Part shown: positions 9,270 through 18,390 of the stretch, piece by piece | Layout of the letters: the number at the start of each line of letters is the position of its first letter | Position numbering within the stretch: position 1 is the first letter of the stretch | Notes under the pieces: generated by a model | What the model was told of the DNA's origin: nothing | Seen by the model: the letters and a program-made list of their open reading frames with translations, nothing else | The model's database searches: none | Assembly: GCF_048541585.1 (NCBI RefSeq) | Contig: NZ_CP183303.1 | Span: 2,914,001-2,978,000, forward strand | Length of the DNA: 64,000 bases | From: Legionella_C sp048541585 | Lineage (GTDB): Bacteria; Pseudomonadota; Gammaproteobacteria; Legionellales; Legionellaceae | Direction: 5' to 3' | Made by a program: the position numbers and the translations under genes

Positions 9270-10508
9270 TTATGGTTGTTGTAGAAGACGGCTTACGCCA
9301 CTTGCTACAGCTGCTTTTGCTACAGCCCGCGTTACTCGTTCCCTTAAACGCGGATCAATTGGTTTTGGAATAATGTAATTAGCACCAAATTCCCATTCTG
9401 TAACGCCTGGGTAATTATCTTTAACACTCTGTGGTACAGGTTCTAAAACTAATGAACGAATTGCTTCAACAGCAGCAATTTGCATTGCACGATTAATGCA
9501 TGTAGCCCGAACGTCCAGTGCACCGCGAAAAATATAAGGAAAACAAAGTACATTATTAACTTGGTTAGGGTAATCACTGCGTCCCGTGGCAATAATTAAG
9601 TCATTGCGAATTTGATAAGCAAATTCTGGTTTAATTTCTGGATCAGGGTTTGATAAAGCAAAAATAATAGGCCTTGCTGCCATTAAATTTAATAATTCAG
9701 CACTTAAAAGGTCAGGTTTTGCAACTCCAATAAATACATCAGCGCCAACTAAAGCCTCTGCAAGCGTACGCTTATCTGTAGTACGTGCAAAAGCAAATTT
9801 ATAGGCATTTAAATCTTCGCGCCCGGCATGAACTACACCTTTAGTATCAAGAAGGTAAATATTTTCTTTACGTGCACCCAGAGCAACGAGCAATTGCATT
9901 GAAGCAATTCCAGCGGCTCCCGCCCCAATACACACGATATGTGCTTCTTCTAGTGACTTTTTTTGTAAATCCAAGGCATTTAGTAAACCTGCCGCAACAA
10001 CAATAGCAGTGCCATGTTGATCATCATGAAAAACGGGGATGTCTAATTGTTCTATAAGCGCTCTTTCCACTTCAAAGCATTCAGGTGCCTTAATATCTTC
10101 TAAATTTATACCGCCAAAGGTTGGCGAAATACGTTTGATGGTGGTAATAAATTCTTGCGGATTTGCAGCCTCAATTTCAATATCAAAAGCGTCAATATCT
10201 GCGAAACGTTTAAATAATACAGCTTTTCCTTCCATCACAGGTTTGCTGGCTAATGCACCCACATCACCTAAGCCAAGTACGGCAGTCCCATTAGTAATAA
10301 CTGCAACTAAATTACCCTTTGACGTATAGCGGAAAGCATTTTCAGGATTATCAACTATTGCCAATACGGGCTCAGCAACACCGGGAGTATATGCTAACGA
10401 CAAATCATCTTGAGAATTTGTGGGTTTCGTAATATGCATACCGAGTTTTCCTGGATTTGGGAATTCATGGTAATGCAATGCACGTTGAGTTAATAAATCT
10501 TTATCCAA
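9270..10508 (-). CDS. Malic enzyme, short form (malate to pyruvate plus CO2) (copy 1)
   Basis: This 412-residue cytosolic enzyme oxidatively decarboxylates malate with NAD(P). The malic-enzyme N-domain shows S-L-A-Y-T-P-G-V-A-E-P at about 36-46 and F-H-D-D-Q-H-G-T-A near 160. The NAD(P)-binding Rossmann motif is G-A-G-A-A-G near 196-201. F-A-L-S-N-P-D-P-E-I is the usual later signature. It has no phosphotransacetylase-like tail, so it is the short type, not full-length MaeB. Translation seems to start at a TTG at 10508: the nearest upstream ATG runs into a stop after four codons, and the next internal Met is at residue 24, too far in. The reaction would feed pyruvate from malate in an amino-acid-burning metabolism. 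Confidence 0.9.
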   Translation of the reverse strand: MDKDLLTQRALHYHEFPNPGKLGMHITKPTNSQDDLSLAYTPGVAEPVLAIVDNPENAFRYTSKGNLVAVITNGTAVLGLGDVGALASKPVMEGKAVLFKRFADIDAFDIEIEAANPQEFITTIKRISPTFGGINLEDIKAPECFEVERALIEQLDIPVFHDDQHGTAIVVAAGLLNALDLQKKSLEEAHIVCIGAGAAGIASMQLLVALGARKENIYLLDTKGVVHAGREDLNAYKFAFARTTDKRTLAEALVGADVFIGVAKPDLLSAELLNLMAARPIIFALSNPDPEIKPEFAYQIRNDLIIATGRSDYPNQVNNVLCFPYIFRGALDVRATCINRAMQIAAVEAIRSLVLEPVPQSVKDNYPGVTEWEFGANYIIPKPIDPRLRERVTRAVAKAAVASGVSRLLQQP

Positions 10509-10586
10509 AGTGCCTACTCTCTTTTCATGGAATTCAGCGAAAAATCATATAGAAAAATAATAAATATGAACAGTCATTTTAGGGAA

Positions 10587-10610
10587 AAAGGCACATTTTA
10601 TGGTGCCTTT
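10587..10610 (-). terminator. Rho-independent terminator of rpmE (copy 1)
   Basis: AAAGGCAC (10587-10594) and GTGCCTTT (10603-10610) form a perfect 8-bp stem with an 8-base loop. On the minus strand it is followed by extra T. It lies downstream of rpmE and before the malic enzyme gene. Confidence 0.75.
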
Positions 10611-10745
10611 AAGTATATATGCAATTAAAACTTACAAGAAACAGCTACTGATGCTGTAACCTTGAGCAACCTGGCCACTTTAATTAACGTTATTTGAGTA
10701 AATTTATGGCTAACTATTATCTATATAATTAAATTATTTTTACTA

Positions 10746-10964
10746 TTAAGCACGTTCTGATTCACGTTTTTTGTAGCGATCACGGAATTTTTGTACACGA
10801 CCACCTGTATCCACTAGTTTTTGTTTACCAGTATAGAAAGGATGACATTCTGCGCATACTTCAACATTAAGATCATGACATAATGTTGAACGTGTTTCAA
10901 AGGAATGGCCACAACTACAAGTAACTTTGATAGTTTCGTATTTAGGATGAACTGAAGCTTTCAT
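10746..10964 (-). CDS. rpmE: 50S ribosomal protein L31 (copy 1)
   Basis: This 72-residue protein is a zinc-type (C+) L31 of the large ribosomal subunit. It starts M-K-A-S-V-H-P-K-Y and has the Cys set C-S-C-G-H and V-C-A-E-C-H-P-F-Y-T-G-K-Q-K. The ATG at 10964 is the family start and has an AAGAGAGA site just upstream; the frame is open 11 codons further but that is not L31. On the minus strand a TATAAT-like box lies at 11059-11064, which would leave a leader of roughly 90 bases, but no good -35 is seen. The terminator at 10587-10610 isolates it from the malic enzyme gene. Confidence 0.93.
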   Translation of the reverse strand: MKASVHPKYETIKVTCSCGHSFETRSTLCHDLNVEVCAECHPFYTGKQKLVDTGGRVQKFRDRYKKRESERA

Positions 10965-11663
10965 AAATGTATCTCTCTTACAAACGAATATCGCCACCTG
11001 AAACCTATGCCGGGCACCATACTCTTAATAAATGACGGCAGAGATTAGCAGAAATAGTATTATAAATCAATTTTTCATAAACTGACTAAATTAAGTTAAA
11101 AACACTGTTTTATTAACTATAGCAGACAATTATTCAGAGCTTATTCTTAAATCAATGAAAATCAAAAATATAAACTCTACTTTAAAGAATTGATTGTGTA
11201 TTAATAAGTAAAAAACTCAGTAGGCCTCTTCGTAAACCACTCTTTATAGCGAATCTAAAGATTTTTAAGACTTAATTTAATAACATTGGTATATTTAAAT
11301 AACGAGTATATTGCTTAAATACATTAGTTTTTAATCCTTAATAAAAGCTTTTCGTAAATCCTAATAGAATGGTGAATGAAGGGCCTCTGTTAACCCATAG
11401 CGCTTAAAACATTACACAAGCAAAAAAAAACAAAATAGCTTTTTCCGATAGAAATTAAATCATTTTCGCAATTTCCTAACAACTTTTTCTAAAAATTTTG
11501 AAAGATTTCCTTCAACTTATTTAATACTTACTTATGCAACGGGCGACTGTCTTTTAAATTTTTGTACGATAAAAAATTGATTATTTTGAACAATTTATTA
11601 AATTAATGGTCTCTTAATAAATAATTTGTATAATATAAATACCTTTAAATTTTAGAGTTAGTA
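10965..11663. other. 699-base AT-rich intergenic region (copy 1)
   Basis: This spans the rpmE promoter side and the promoter side of the effector-like gene at 11664. I see no open frame of useful length, no tRNA and no clear mobile-element end. It holds a possible rpmE -10 box (11059-11064, minus strand) and, at its right end, a PmrA-box-like tandem repeat. An A run at 11001-11003 is one base longer than in copy 2. Confidence 0.5.
11602..11634 (+). promoter_or_regulatory. PmrA-box-like tandem repeat plus -10 box (copy 1)
   Basis: Two half-sites, ATTAATGGT and CTTAATAAA, are separated by exactly two bases (11602-11621). This matches the Legionella/Coxiella PmrA consensus cTTAATatT-N2-cTTAATatT at both TTAAT cores. 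A TATAAT follows at 11629-11634, about 30 bases before the ATG at 11664. TTAAT is common in AT-rich DNA, so the spacing is the main support. Confidence 0.45.
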
Positions 11664-12336
11664 ATGAAAATTGAATTTAGCCCCATATTAAAAGATGATT
11701 TACTACTTGTATTATGCTCTCATGGTAGTTCAACGGTATTCACATTAAAATCGAGCGCATATAATGGAAATATACTGTCTGTAAGGCCAAATATAACAGG
11801 TATAAAGCGAGATATTAATGATAATACAAAAAGTATCTTTACTGGTGAAATAGCAGATAATGATGAAAATACTGAGCAAGTAGAGAGTTTTTTGTTAGAG
11901 CAATTTAGTAAAATAAAAGAAGATAGCGAATATGAGCAAGTTAAAACAATATGGTTCTTTTCAGATGTTAATTTAGGTATTCCAGGTAAGTTACCTGCAG
12001 AGAAAGCGTTTACACGGATTAATTAATCTTGTTAAGGAAAGTTTTTCTGACCTTAATAGGGAGCTCTATCTTTTTTCATCAACTAAAGAGATTGTCGATA
12101 CCTCATCTGAACAGGTTAAAAAAATAGAAAAAGAAAATATTACAGTGCTTCTCAGTACGGCAGCTGGCCCAAAATTAAAAGAACTTGGTATCACAAAATT
12201 TGGTGAGAGAAAATCAAATCAATCATCAGAAAAGACAGAACAAAGTAATTACTCTGGAAAATTATTTGATGGAAAGGGTAACGATGATTCAAAGAAGCCC
12301 TCTCCTCCTGTCAACTCATTAACAAATAATAAATAA
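11664..12336 (+). pseudogene. Effector-like hypothetical protein, frameshifted in copy 1
   Basis: I do not recognise this family. Copy 2 (27688-28359) encodes an intact 223-residue soluble protein. Here the frame breaks near 12001-12008, where copy 1 reads GCAGAGAAAGCG and copy 2 reads GCAGAAGAGCG; this copy stops at 12026 after 120 residues. The rest of the reading frame resumes at about 12010-12336. The C-terminus is Ser/Asn/Lys-rich, polar and probably disordered. With the PmrA-like box upstream and no membrane segment or signal peptide, a Dot/Icm-translocated effector is a reasonable guess. Confidence 0.7.
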
Positions 12337-12412
12337 ACTATGTCTACTTAGATAAATTAGAAAATCTAATTATTTAAAGCCTAAAAGGCAAACCTTAAGC
12401 TAACAAAATTAT

Positions 12413-12441
12413 AAATATCTGCCATTAATTGGCAGATATTT
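12413..12441. terminator. Strong hairpin between convergent genes (copy 1)
   Basis: AAATATCTGCC (12413-12423) and GGCAGATATTT (12431-12441) form a perfect 11-bp stem with a 7-base loop. It lies between the plus-strand effector-like gene and the minus-strand ankyrin gene, so it probably ends transcription from both sides, although the T-tracts are weak. Confidence 0.6.
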
Positions 12442-12550
12442 AATGGTTTAGATTATCCAGTTGTGGCTCTTTCAGTCAACGAAGATAATAAGAGATTAGT
12501 GTCTTGACATTATTTAAGTAATTTTTTATAGCTAGCGTAAATCGCACTCT

Positions 12551-14281
12551 TCAGTTATGAAAGTATGTTCCAGAATCACTAGAGCTTTTCATTTCTAATT
12601 TTATAGATTTTAATTCATCTTTAAACATTTTAAGTTTTTCTCGATCTATTTCTGGAATAGGAGGCGTTCCGCTTAAAACTTCTGTTTTAAAGAAGCCAGT
12701 AAATTTAGAAAACAAAAGACTTGCTGTTCCTGTTAAGCCTACCTCTTTATGTTCTCGATCTTGTATTATAAGTTTTACTGTTGGTGATAATTTAACGCCG
12801 TGTTTTTCTAAACGCCGCAAGAAGGCTAAATTCATATTTTTCGCAGCCTGATCGGGGATAGTAATAGTGGAAAATAATTTTTTAGCTAATTCTGGTCCTT
12901 CATCCATTTCTATTACTTTTATTAAAGCTACTGCAACTTGCGATTTATTTTGGCGAATAGCTAAGAGCAAATAATCTAATTTATCTTCTGCTGAGAATTG
13001 CAAAGGTTTTATTTCTTCCATTAATAATGTCATACACTCTCCACTACCACTATTAATAGTATTTTTAATAGTGCTATCAATAACACTGTATAGGCAATTA
13101 GTTTTATCTACGGACCCTGCATTTAAAAAGTTCTGCAGTTGAGAGAAGTTTTTAGCATTATTTAGCACCTCTTTAAGTAATTTCTCATTACCCCCTTGAG
13201 CTGCAAAATCAATTGCTTGTATAGCAAATGGTAAATCCTTTCTAAAAGAAATGTTTGTTGAAGAGATATTTAGATTCAAGCGGTCTGTATAATAGTGTTT
13301 AAATGCTGGATCTTCTAATAACGTGTCACATACTTCATAACGTCCGCTTATAAGTGCCAATCTTAACAACCAAGGATGAAAATCTGGAAATCCTCTTTGC
13401 TCTACTTGTTTCACTAGTGGCTTAATTGCGTTAATATTATTTGCCTCAATAGCGACTATAGTGGCCTGTTTTATATTATCTGAAGTCCATTTAAAATGCA
13501 GTAAATACTCTAAAGTATCTTTATCTCCACTATGAGCTGCATAATATAATGTATTAACTATTTTACCAGTACTACTAGTAGCAGTAGCCGTTGCCTCTTC
13601 ATTACTTTTAATATGAGAATCGTATAAATGGATAGGCTCAGGGAATGGATGACTTCTTTTTACTTGCTTTTCAGGATGAGGTAAAATATGGATATTTAAT
13701 GCCATATTTTGGCTTGTATATCTTAACGATTGTTTATGTAGTTCTATAGCTAACTTCTCTTCATTAAACAATTCTTTAAGGCCAGAAGGATTGTTAGAAT
13801 CATAAAGTAGATAATGATCATTTACTTTCCTAACAGCAACAGCATGACCTACCCCAGTAATTATCATTACCTCGTCTTTTTCTAAAGCAATACTTTTAAA
13901 AATCTCGGCCCAATTTTGATCTGTGGTTACTAATGAAAAATTAAATATTGAATTTAGTGGCTTATCATTAACCTTTAATATCTGTCCTGAAGACTGCTGG
14001 CTAAGCTTTTGATCATATTCCTGCGGAAGATAAGCAAGCATAACTTGCATAATAAAATAGTTAATTTCATCATCACTAAAGTCCTTGCTCTTACTACCTT
14101 GAGAAATATGTTCTAAAATTTTAAAAAATTCTTGCTCTTTATTTTCGAAAACATATTTAGCGTATACATACGCTAAGCCATTACACACCCCGGTGGGGTT
14201 TAGCTTAAGAGAGGAATTGTTATAAGTTAAATAAGCATTTAACTTTTCAATAATCTTAGCTTGACTTATATCGACCAACAT
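12551..14281 (-). CDS. Cysteine-protease-like plus ankyrin-repeat protein, candidate Dot/Icm effector (copy 1)
   Basis: This is a 576-residue soluble protein. Its N-terminal ~170 residues contain T-G-V-C-N-G-L-A (Cys33), G-V-G-H-A-V-A-V (His146) and L-L-Y-D-S-N-N-P-S-G (Asp161). These have the order and spacing of a papain-like Cys-His-Asp triad, as in YopT-like or related effector proteases. Residues about 230-500 are helical repeats resembling ankyrin units, for example N-T-L-Y-Y-A-A-H-S-G-D-K-D-T-L-E-Y-L-L and later A-I-D-F-A-A-Q-G-G-N-E-K-L-L. The C-terminal 40 residues are charged and Ser-rich, as in many translocated effectors. No signal peptide is seen. No Shine-Dalgarno is evident before the ATG at 14281. 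Protease activity is inferred from motif order only. The second copy is identical in translation. Confidence 0.7.
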   Translation of the reverse strand: MLVDISQAKIIEKLNAYLTYNNSSLKLNPTGVCNGLAYVYAKYVFENKEQEFFKILEHISQGSKSKDFSDDEINYFIMQVMLAYLPQEYDQKLSQQSSGQILKVNDKPLNSIFNFSLVTTDQNWAEIFKSIALEKDEVMIITGVGHAVAVRKVNDHYLLYDSNNPSGLKELFNEEKLAIELHKQSLRYTSQNMALNIHILPHPEKQVKRSHPFPEPIHLYDSHIKSNEEATATATSSTGKIVNTLYYAAHSGDKDTLEYLLHFKWTSDNIKQATIVAIEANNINAIKPLVKQVEQRGFPDFHPWLLRLALISGRYEVCDTLLEDPAFKHYYTDRLNLNISSTNISFRKDLPFAIQAIDFAAQGGNEKLLKEVLNNAKNFSQLQNFLNAGSVDKTNCLYSVIDSTIKNTINSGSGECMTLLMEEIKPLQFSAEDKLDYLLLAIRQNKSQVAVALIKVIEMDEGPELAKKLFSTITIPDQAAKNMNLAFLRRLEKHGVKLSPTVKLIIQDREHKEVGLTGTASLLFSKFTGFFKTEVLSGTPPIPEIDREKLKMFKDELKSIKLEMKSSSDSGTYFHN

Positions 14282-14534
14282 TTAACTAACCATAGTCTAG
14301 CAATAATAAATAAGCCCAATCTTTATCTAATTAATTAAGCTTATTTTTAGTTTAGACTAAAATTTTATTCTTTAATGCGTTTATTGAGGCGATAAGATAG
14401 ACCTTCATAATATGTCCAAACTGCTTATGTTCGAAGGAAGTACAACTTAACTTACTAGAAGTTAGTATTGAAGAGGTTAAAAAATTGCAATTTAAAAAAT
14501 CCATTTGCTCTATAGTTTATATATATATTTGCAA

Positions 14535-15308
14535 TTAAGTTATATCTAATTCAACAATTACAGGCGTATGATCAGAAGGGCGCTCTACAGACCGAGGTTG
14601 CTTATCGATACGTGCAGCGACACATGAATCTTTTAAATCAGTACTTAATAAAATGTGATCAATACGTAAACCGCGATTGCGTCTAAAACCTGCTGCTCGG
14701 TAGTCCCACCAACTATATAATTTCTCTTCCTGTGGAAAAATTCTAAAACTATCATGTAGGCCTAAATCTAATAACTGAGCAAATGCCTGCCTCTCCTCTG
14801 GGCTAACTAAAACGCTTCCTTCCCACTCAATTGGGTCATGAACATCTTGGTCTTCAGGTGCAATATTAAAATCGCCAACTACAGCTAACTTTGGATAGCT
14901 TTCCAATTCTTGCTTAATATGTTCTTTAACTTTAGACAGCCAATCTAATTTATAAAAATATTTATCACATCCTACAGCAGCCCCATTGGGCACATAAAGA
15001 TTAATTAATCTTAATTGGCCAATAGTTGTAATTAAAATACGACGTTGTGGATCAATTAAATTAGGAATATCAGTTAAAGCTGTACTAAGAGGTTCGCGAC
15101 TTATGACAGCAACACCATTGTAAGTTTTCTGGCCTGCATAAACTGTATGATAACCACGCTCCGTAAAAACATTTAGCGGAAATTTTTCATCAGGAAGCTT
15201 AGTTTCTTGCAGTGCAAGAATATCGATTTGATTGTCTTCAAACCACATTAATACCTGCTCTAAGCGAATTTTAAGTGAATTTACATTCCAAGTAGCTAAT
15301 TTAAGCAC
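14535..15308 (-). CDS. xthA: Exodeoxyribonuclease III, XthA-type (copy 1)
   Basis: This AP endonuclease / 3'-5' exonuclease has the endonuclease-exonuclease-phosphatase fold. Motifs in order are L-A-T-W-N-V-N-S-L, L-Q-E-T-K, G-D-F-N-I-A-P, R-G-L-R-I-D-H and S-D-H-T-P-V. I prefer the GTG at 15308: it is preceded by GGAG at the right distance and yields M-L-K-L-A-T-W-N, the family start, giving 257 residues. In-frame alternatives are an ATG at 15320 and a TTG at 15329. It overlaps the stop of the upstream paralogue by 8 bases, so the pair is translationally coupled. Confidence 0.9.
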   Translation of the reverse strand: MLKLATWNVNSLKIRLEQVLMWFEDNQIDILALQETKLPDEKFPLNVFTERGYHTVYAGQKTYNGVAVISREPLSTALTDIPNLIDPQRRILITTIGQLRLINLYVPNGAAVGCDKYFYKLDWLSKVKEHIKQELESYPKLAVVGDFNIAPEDQDVHDPIEWEGSVLVSPEERQAFAQLLDLGLHDSFRIFPQEEKLYSWWDYRAAGFRRNRGLRIDHILLSTDLKDSCVAARIDKQPRSVERPSDHTPVIVELDIT

Positions 15309-16083
15309 ACCAATCTCCATGGTAATCAATAATTAAAGGAGCATGATCTGACCAACGATTTTCCCGATGAATGGCAACAGCCGCTACACTAGCTGTTAAA
15401 CCTGGTGTAATAACTTGATAATCAATCCGCCAGCCCACATTTTTCTCCCAAGCCCGACCTCTATTAGACCACCAAGTATATTGTTCTTGTTCTTGGTTAA
15501 GTAGTCGTCGGAAAGCGTCAACAAACCCTAAAATATCAAATAAATCATCCATCCAAGCTCTTTCTTCAGGTAAGAAACCAGAATTTTTTTGGTTGCCACG
15601 CCAATTTTTAAGGTCAATTGCCTTGTGAGCAATATTATAATCACCACAAATAATTAATTCTCGGCCTTGTTGTTTTAGCTCTATTAAATGGTCTCTAAGC
15701 CGTTTAAGAAAATCAAATTTAACTTCTTGACGTAGTGGACCACTTGTTCCTGAAGGTAAATAAAGAGAGATTACACTTAATTTAGGATAATCAAATTGCA
15801 AATAACGACCTTCTTCATCACAAAAAGCAAAGCCTAACCCTTTTATAACTTGCTGTGGTTTATGGCGTGCATAAATGGCCACGCCACTATAGCCCTTTTT
15901 TTGAGCGTCATAGTAATCGCAGTGGTAACCACAAGGGTAATAACTTGCCTCAGATAATTGATGAACTTGTGCTTTTGTTTCTTGAATACAAATGAAATCA
16001 GCGTCTTGTGATTCTAACCAATTACAAAATCCTTTACGAACTGCTGATCGTATACCATTAGCATTAAAAGTAATTACTCGCAC
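15301..16083 (-). CDS. Exodeoxyribonuclease III paralogue, ExoA/Nape-like (copy 1, one-residue insertion)
   Basis: This is a second EEP-fold AP endonuclease of 260 residues, distinct from its neighbour. Motifs are I-T-F-N-A-N-G-I-R-S, I-Q-E-T-K, G-D-Y-N-I-A-H, G-F-L-P-E-E-R-A-W-M, G-W-R-I-D-Y and S-D-H-A-P-L. Copy 1 has an extra TCG at about 15504-15509, giving D-A-F-R-R-L-L instead of the D-A-F-R-L-L of copy 2. Copy 2 agrees better with the family. It starts at the ATG at 16083 and overlaps the following xthA. Having both types side by side suggests one may specialise in AP sites and the other in 3' end processing. Confidence 0.88.
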   Translation of the reverse strand: MRVITFNANGIRSAVRKGFCNWLESQDADFICIQETKAQVHQLSEASYYPCGYHCDYYDAQKKGYSGVAIYARHKPQQVIKGLGFAFCDEEGRYLQFDYPKLSVISLYLPSGTSGPLRQEVKFDFLKRLRDHLIELKQQGRELIICGDYNIAHKAIDLKNWRGNQKNSGFLPEERAWMDDLFDILGFVDAFRRLLNQEQEQYTWWSNRGRAWEKNVGWRIDYQVITPGLTASVAAVAIHRENRWSDHAPLIIDYHGDWCA

Positions 16084-16171
16084 AATTTGCTCTTAAGTCT
16101 TAAATTGATGAAGGTGATTTATAAGCAGAGGAACTATAACAATATCTGATTAGGGAGTAAATGAGCTTTAT

Positions 16172-16669
16172 TTAATTAGAATTAACTGATAATGCATTTA
16201 AAAAAGTATTATCATCAGCAATCTTGTCAAAAATAAGCGTTACAAATTTTAACTTACCAGTGATTAAGCTTTCGCCGTTTAATACAGAAACTTGATAACT
16301 TAGTGTTCCATTAACCATACTTGGATTCGTGACAATTACTAATACGGTTTTCTGCCCTTCGCCTTCTTCGTTCACTGTAGCAAGCAACGCTTGCGGCGGA
16401 TTATTAGAAAAATTATTTTTTACTGTTTGATTACGCCAAAGCGATATAAAGTTCTCTAAGGGAAATAAAGCAGCCCCTGCTACACCATTTGGCGTCTGCG
16501 TATAATAACTAATATATTTAACAGGCTGACTTAAATTTAAGATATAGTTATTTTTATGTAAAGGCGCTATAGTCGCTTCCGAAGAGGTTAAAAGAAACAA
16601 TGAATTACCCGCTATAGCGGAAGCTATATTGCTTAACCCCAATAGTAAAAGCGACATAATTATCTTCAT
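16172..16669 (-). CDS. Secreted hypothetical protein (copy 1)
   Basis: This 165-residue protein is of unknown family. The first ~20 residues form a signal peptide (M-K-I-I-M-S-L-L-L-L-G-L-S) with likely cleavage after A-S-A. The mature part is beta-rich with no Cys pairs, and suggests a small periplasmic or secreted protein. An AAGGA site sits just upstream of the ATG at 16669. It runs in the same direction as the exonuclease pair but is separated by about 90 bases. No function can be given. Confidence 0.75.
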   Translation of the reverse strand: MKIIMSLLLLGLSNIASAIAGNSLFLLTSSEATIAPLHKNNYILNLSQPVKYISYYTQTPNGVAGAALFPLENFISLWRNQTVKNNFSNNPPQALLATVNEEGEGQKTVLVIVTNPSMVNGTLSYQVSVLNGESLITGKLKFVTLIFDKIADDNTFLNALSVNSN

Positions 16670-16736
16670 GATGGTCCTTTAATAACTACCTATTAGGTTA
16701 TAGCTAATAACTCATTTCCTTGAGCTTGTTATAATT

Positions 16737-18092
16737 TTAATTTTTTAAATTAGCTTCCTTTTCAAATTTCTCACTATCTTCTTTGATTTTTTTAATTTTT
16801 ATTAAATTCATATAGCTATTAAGTTCTTTTTTCTTAATAACCCAGATATTAGCTATCTTTTCAAGCGCCGTGTAAATATTAATAATGCGCATCATTTGAT
16901 CTTTCATTTTTTCTAAAACATTTAATTTTGTTGTTAAATCAATAATGGCTTGTTCTTTTTTAACTATTTTCTCCTTAGTTTTTTTAGCCTCTTCATCCCG
17001 TAAAAAAAGTTTGTAATTACTATAAGCATAGGACACGGCATAATAAATTGTTAAAGAGACTGCAATACTAAATTCTACTAAACGAGCACTCGGATTTCTT
17101 AATGCTTGCGCCAATGAATGTAATCCTAATTCTCTTGCTAAGTTAGGTCCACCAGCAAGAAATACAAACATCGAAGCAAATCCCCCCATTATCGTGGGAA
17201 TGACACCTGCGATTAATGCTAGTAAATTTTTACTAACCCAAGATTTTTGCTTAATAAAGGAGCCACTTTTATTAACAGGATTAGACAGTACTTGAATAAA
17301 GGAACTATTTTCATCAGGCAATGATAAATTCCAACCTTTTTTTTCCATCAAATCACAAACTGTGATATCACCTTCTGTATTGGTAATCCAATGAGTAGTT
17401 AATAAGCTGTTTAAGCTATTTATAATTTCATTTAGCCTATCAGCATAAAATTCATAAATTTTTTCTATTTTTACTTCCTCACATTTTTTACCAATTACAA
17501 AACATAAGTCATTAATCCATTTAATAAAGTCACAATTTTCATTAAAATCACAATATTCAGTAGAAGGCATGCGGCCTACACTAGGCGTATTTTTGTAAAG
17601 ATAATGCAGTGAATGGTTTAAATATTTAATCGAGGACTCAATTTGTTCCTGCTTTTTATTGAAAATTAACTTAGTAACATGCAGCTGAACATTAAGTATT
17701 TTTTGAGTATTGATAGCTGATTGGGCATTTTCAGCAGTTAATTTAAAACTAAAATAACCAACTAGACTACTTGTAATAAGCGCAATAAAGGTAATACCTG
17801 CGAGTGTAATAAAAGAGCCTAGACGAAGATCCATAAAGCCTGAGAAACCCATCCATGCGCCAAAGGTACTCGTAATAATACAATTAAGAACTAAAGCGAC
17901 ATTACCTGATTTTTCTTTACCATCTGATTGAATATTAGTATGTTGGGTAATATTTAATGAACCTAAGTGCAGTAAATTTTTAAATTGTCTTTTACTTAAA
18001 TTTTTTTTAAGATGAGCAGCTCCTAAGCGCAAATGTCCTAAAAGAATTTCAAGCTCAATAATGTTTAAATCTTCTAAATTAACGCCTGCCAT
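16737..18092 (-). CDS. Membrane protein with two transmembrane pairs and a C-terminal coiled coil (copy 1)
   Basis: This is a 451-residue protein I do not recognise. Residues about 65-120 hold two close hydrophobic segments. A second pair lies at about 290-350, with L-A-L-I-A-G-V-I-P-T-I-M-G-G-F. The stretch between is soluble and includes a Cys-containing segment (C-D-F-N-E-N-C). From about residue 360 to the end it is Lys/Glu-rich and strongly heptad-like, with E-E-A-K-K-T-K-E-K-I-V-K-K-E. Such paired-hairpin proteins with coiled coils occur among Legionella effectors that insert into host membranes, but that is only an analogy. It is monocistronic by spacing. Confidence 0.7.
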   Translation of the reverse strand: MAGVNLEDLNIIELEILLGHLRLGAAHLKKNLSKRQFKNLLHLGSLNITQHTNIQSDGKEKSGNVALVLNCIITSTFGAWMGFSGFMDLRLGSFITLAGITFIALITSSLVGYFSFKLTAENAQSAINTQKILNVQLHVTKLIFNKKQEQIESSIKYLNHSLHYLYKNTPSVGRMPSTEYCDFNENCDFIKWINDLCFVIGKKCEEVKIEKIYEFYADRLNEIINSLNSLLTTHWITNTEGDITVCDLMEKKGWNLSLPDENSSFIQVLSNPVNKSGSFIKQKSWVSKNLLALIAGVIPTIMGGFASMFVFLAGGPNLARELGLHSLAQALRNPSARLVEFSIAVSLTIYYAVSYAYSNYKLFLRDEEAKKTKEKIVKKEQAIIDLTTKLNVLEKMKDQMMRIINIYTALEKIANIWVIKKKELNSYMNLIKIKKIKEDSEKFEKEANLKN

Positions 18093-18325
18093 AATAATAC
18101 TACCAGCTTAATTAGCATGTTAATTAAAGTTCAAACAGTTTAACATAAAAGAAAAGCGATTGGGCAACTGATTGAAATTAGTCACAAATCTGCACACTAA
18201 AATACTTAACGCTTTATTTTTTTAAAAAATTCAATAATCTAGCTAAGCTAATGAATACCGTAAGATGTTAGGCTAACGATAAGCAGCTTTTCTTTGTAAT
18301 TTCACGACAAATGACCAAAATAGTT

Positions 18326-18345
18326 GTTGGACCGAGTGGCCCAAC
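18326..18345 (-). terminator. Probable terminator of wrbA (copy 1)
   Basis: GTTGGACC (18326-18333) and GGCCCAAC (18338-18345) form an 8-bp stem with one G-T wobble and a tetraloop. It lies 45 bases past the minus-strand wrbA stop. The T-tract is short and broken. Confidence 0.5.
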
Positions 18346-18390
18346 CTATTTTATGTACCTTTAAGATAGCAAGATAGCAGAAAACAGTGT

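Noticed and set aside
10039..10329. 96-codon frame antisense to malic enzyme
   Set aside because: Shadow of a strongly conserved gene on the other strand.
14282..14310. PmrA box upstream of the ankyrin/protease gene
   Set aside because: Only a single CTTAAT half-site is present in the upstream region, with no second half at the proper spacing.
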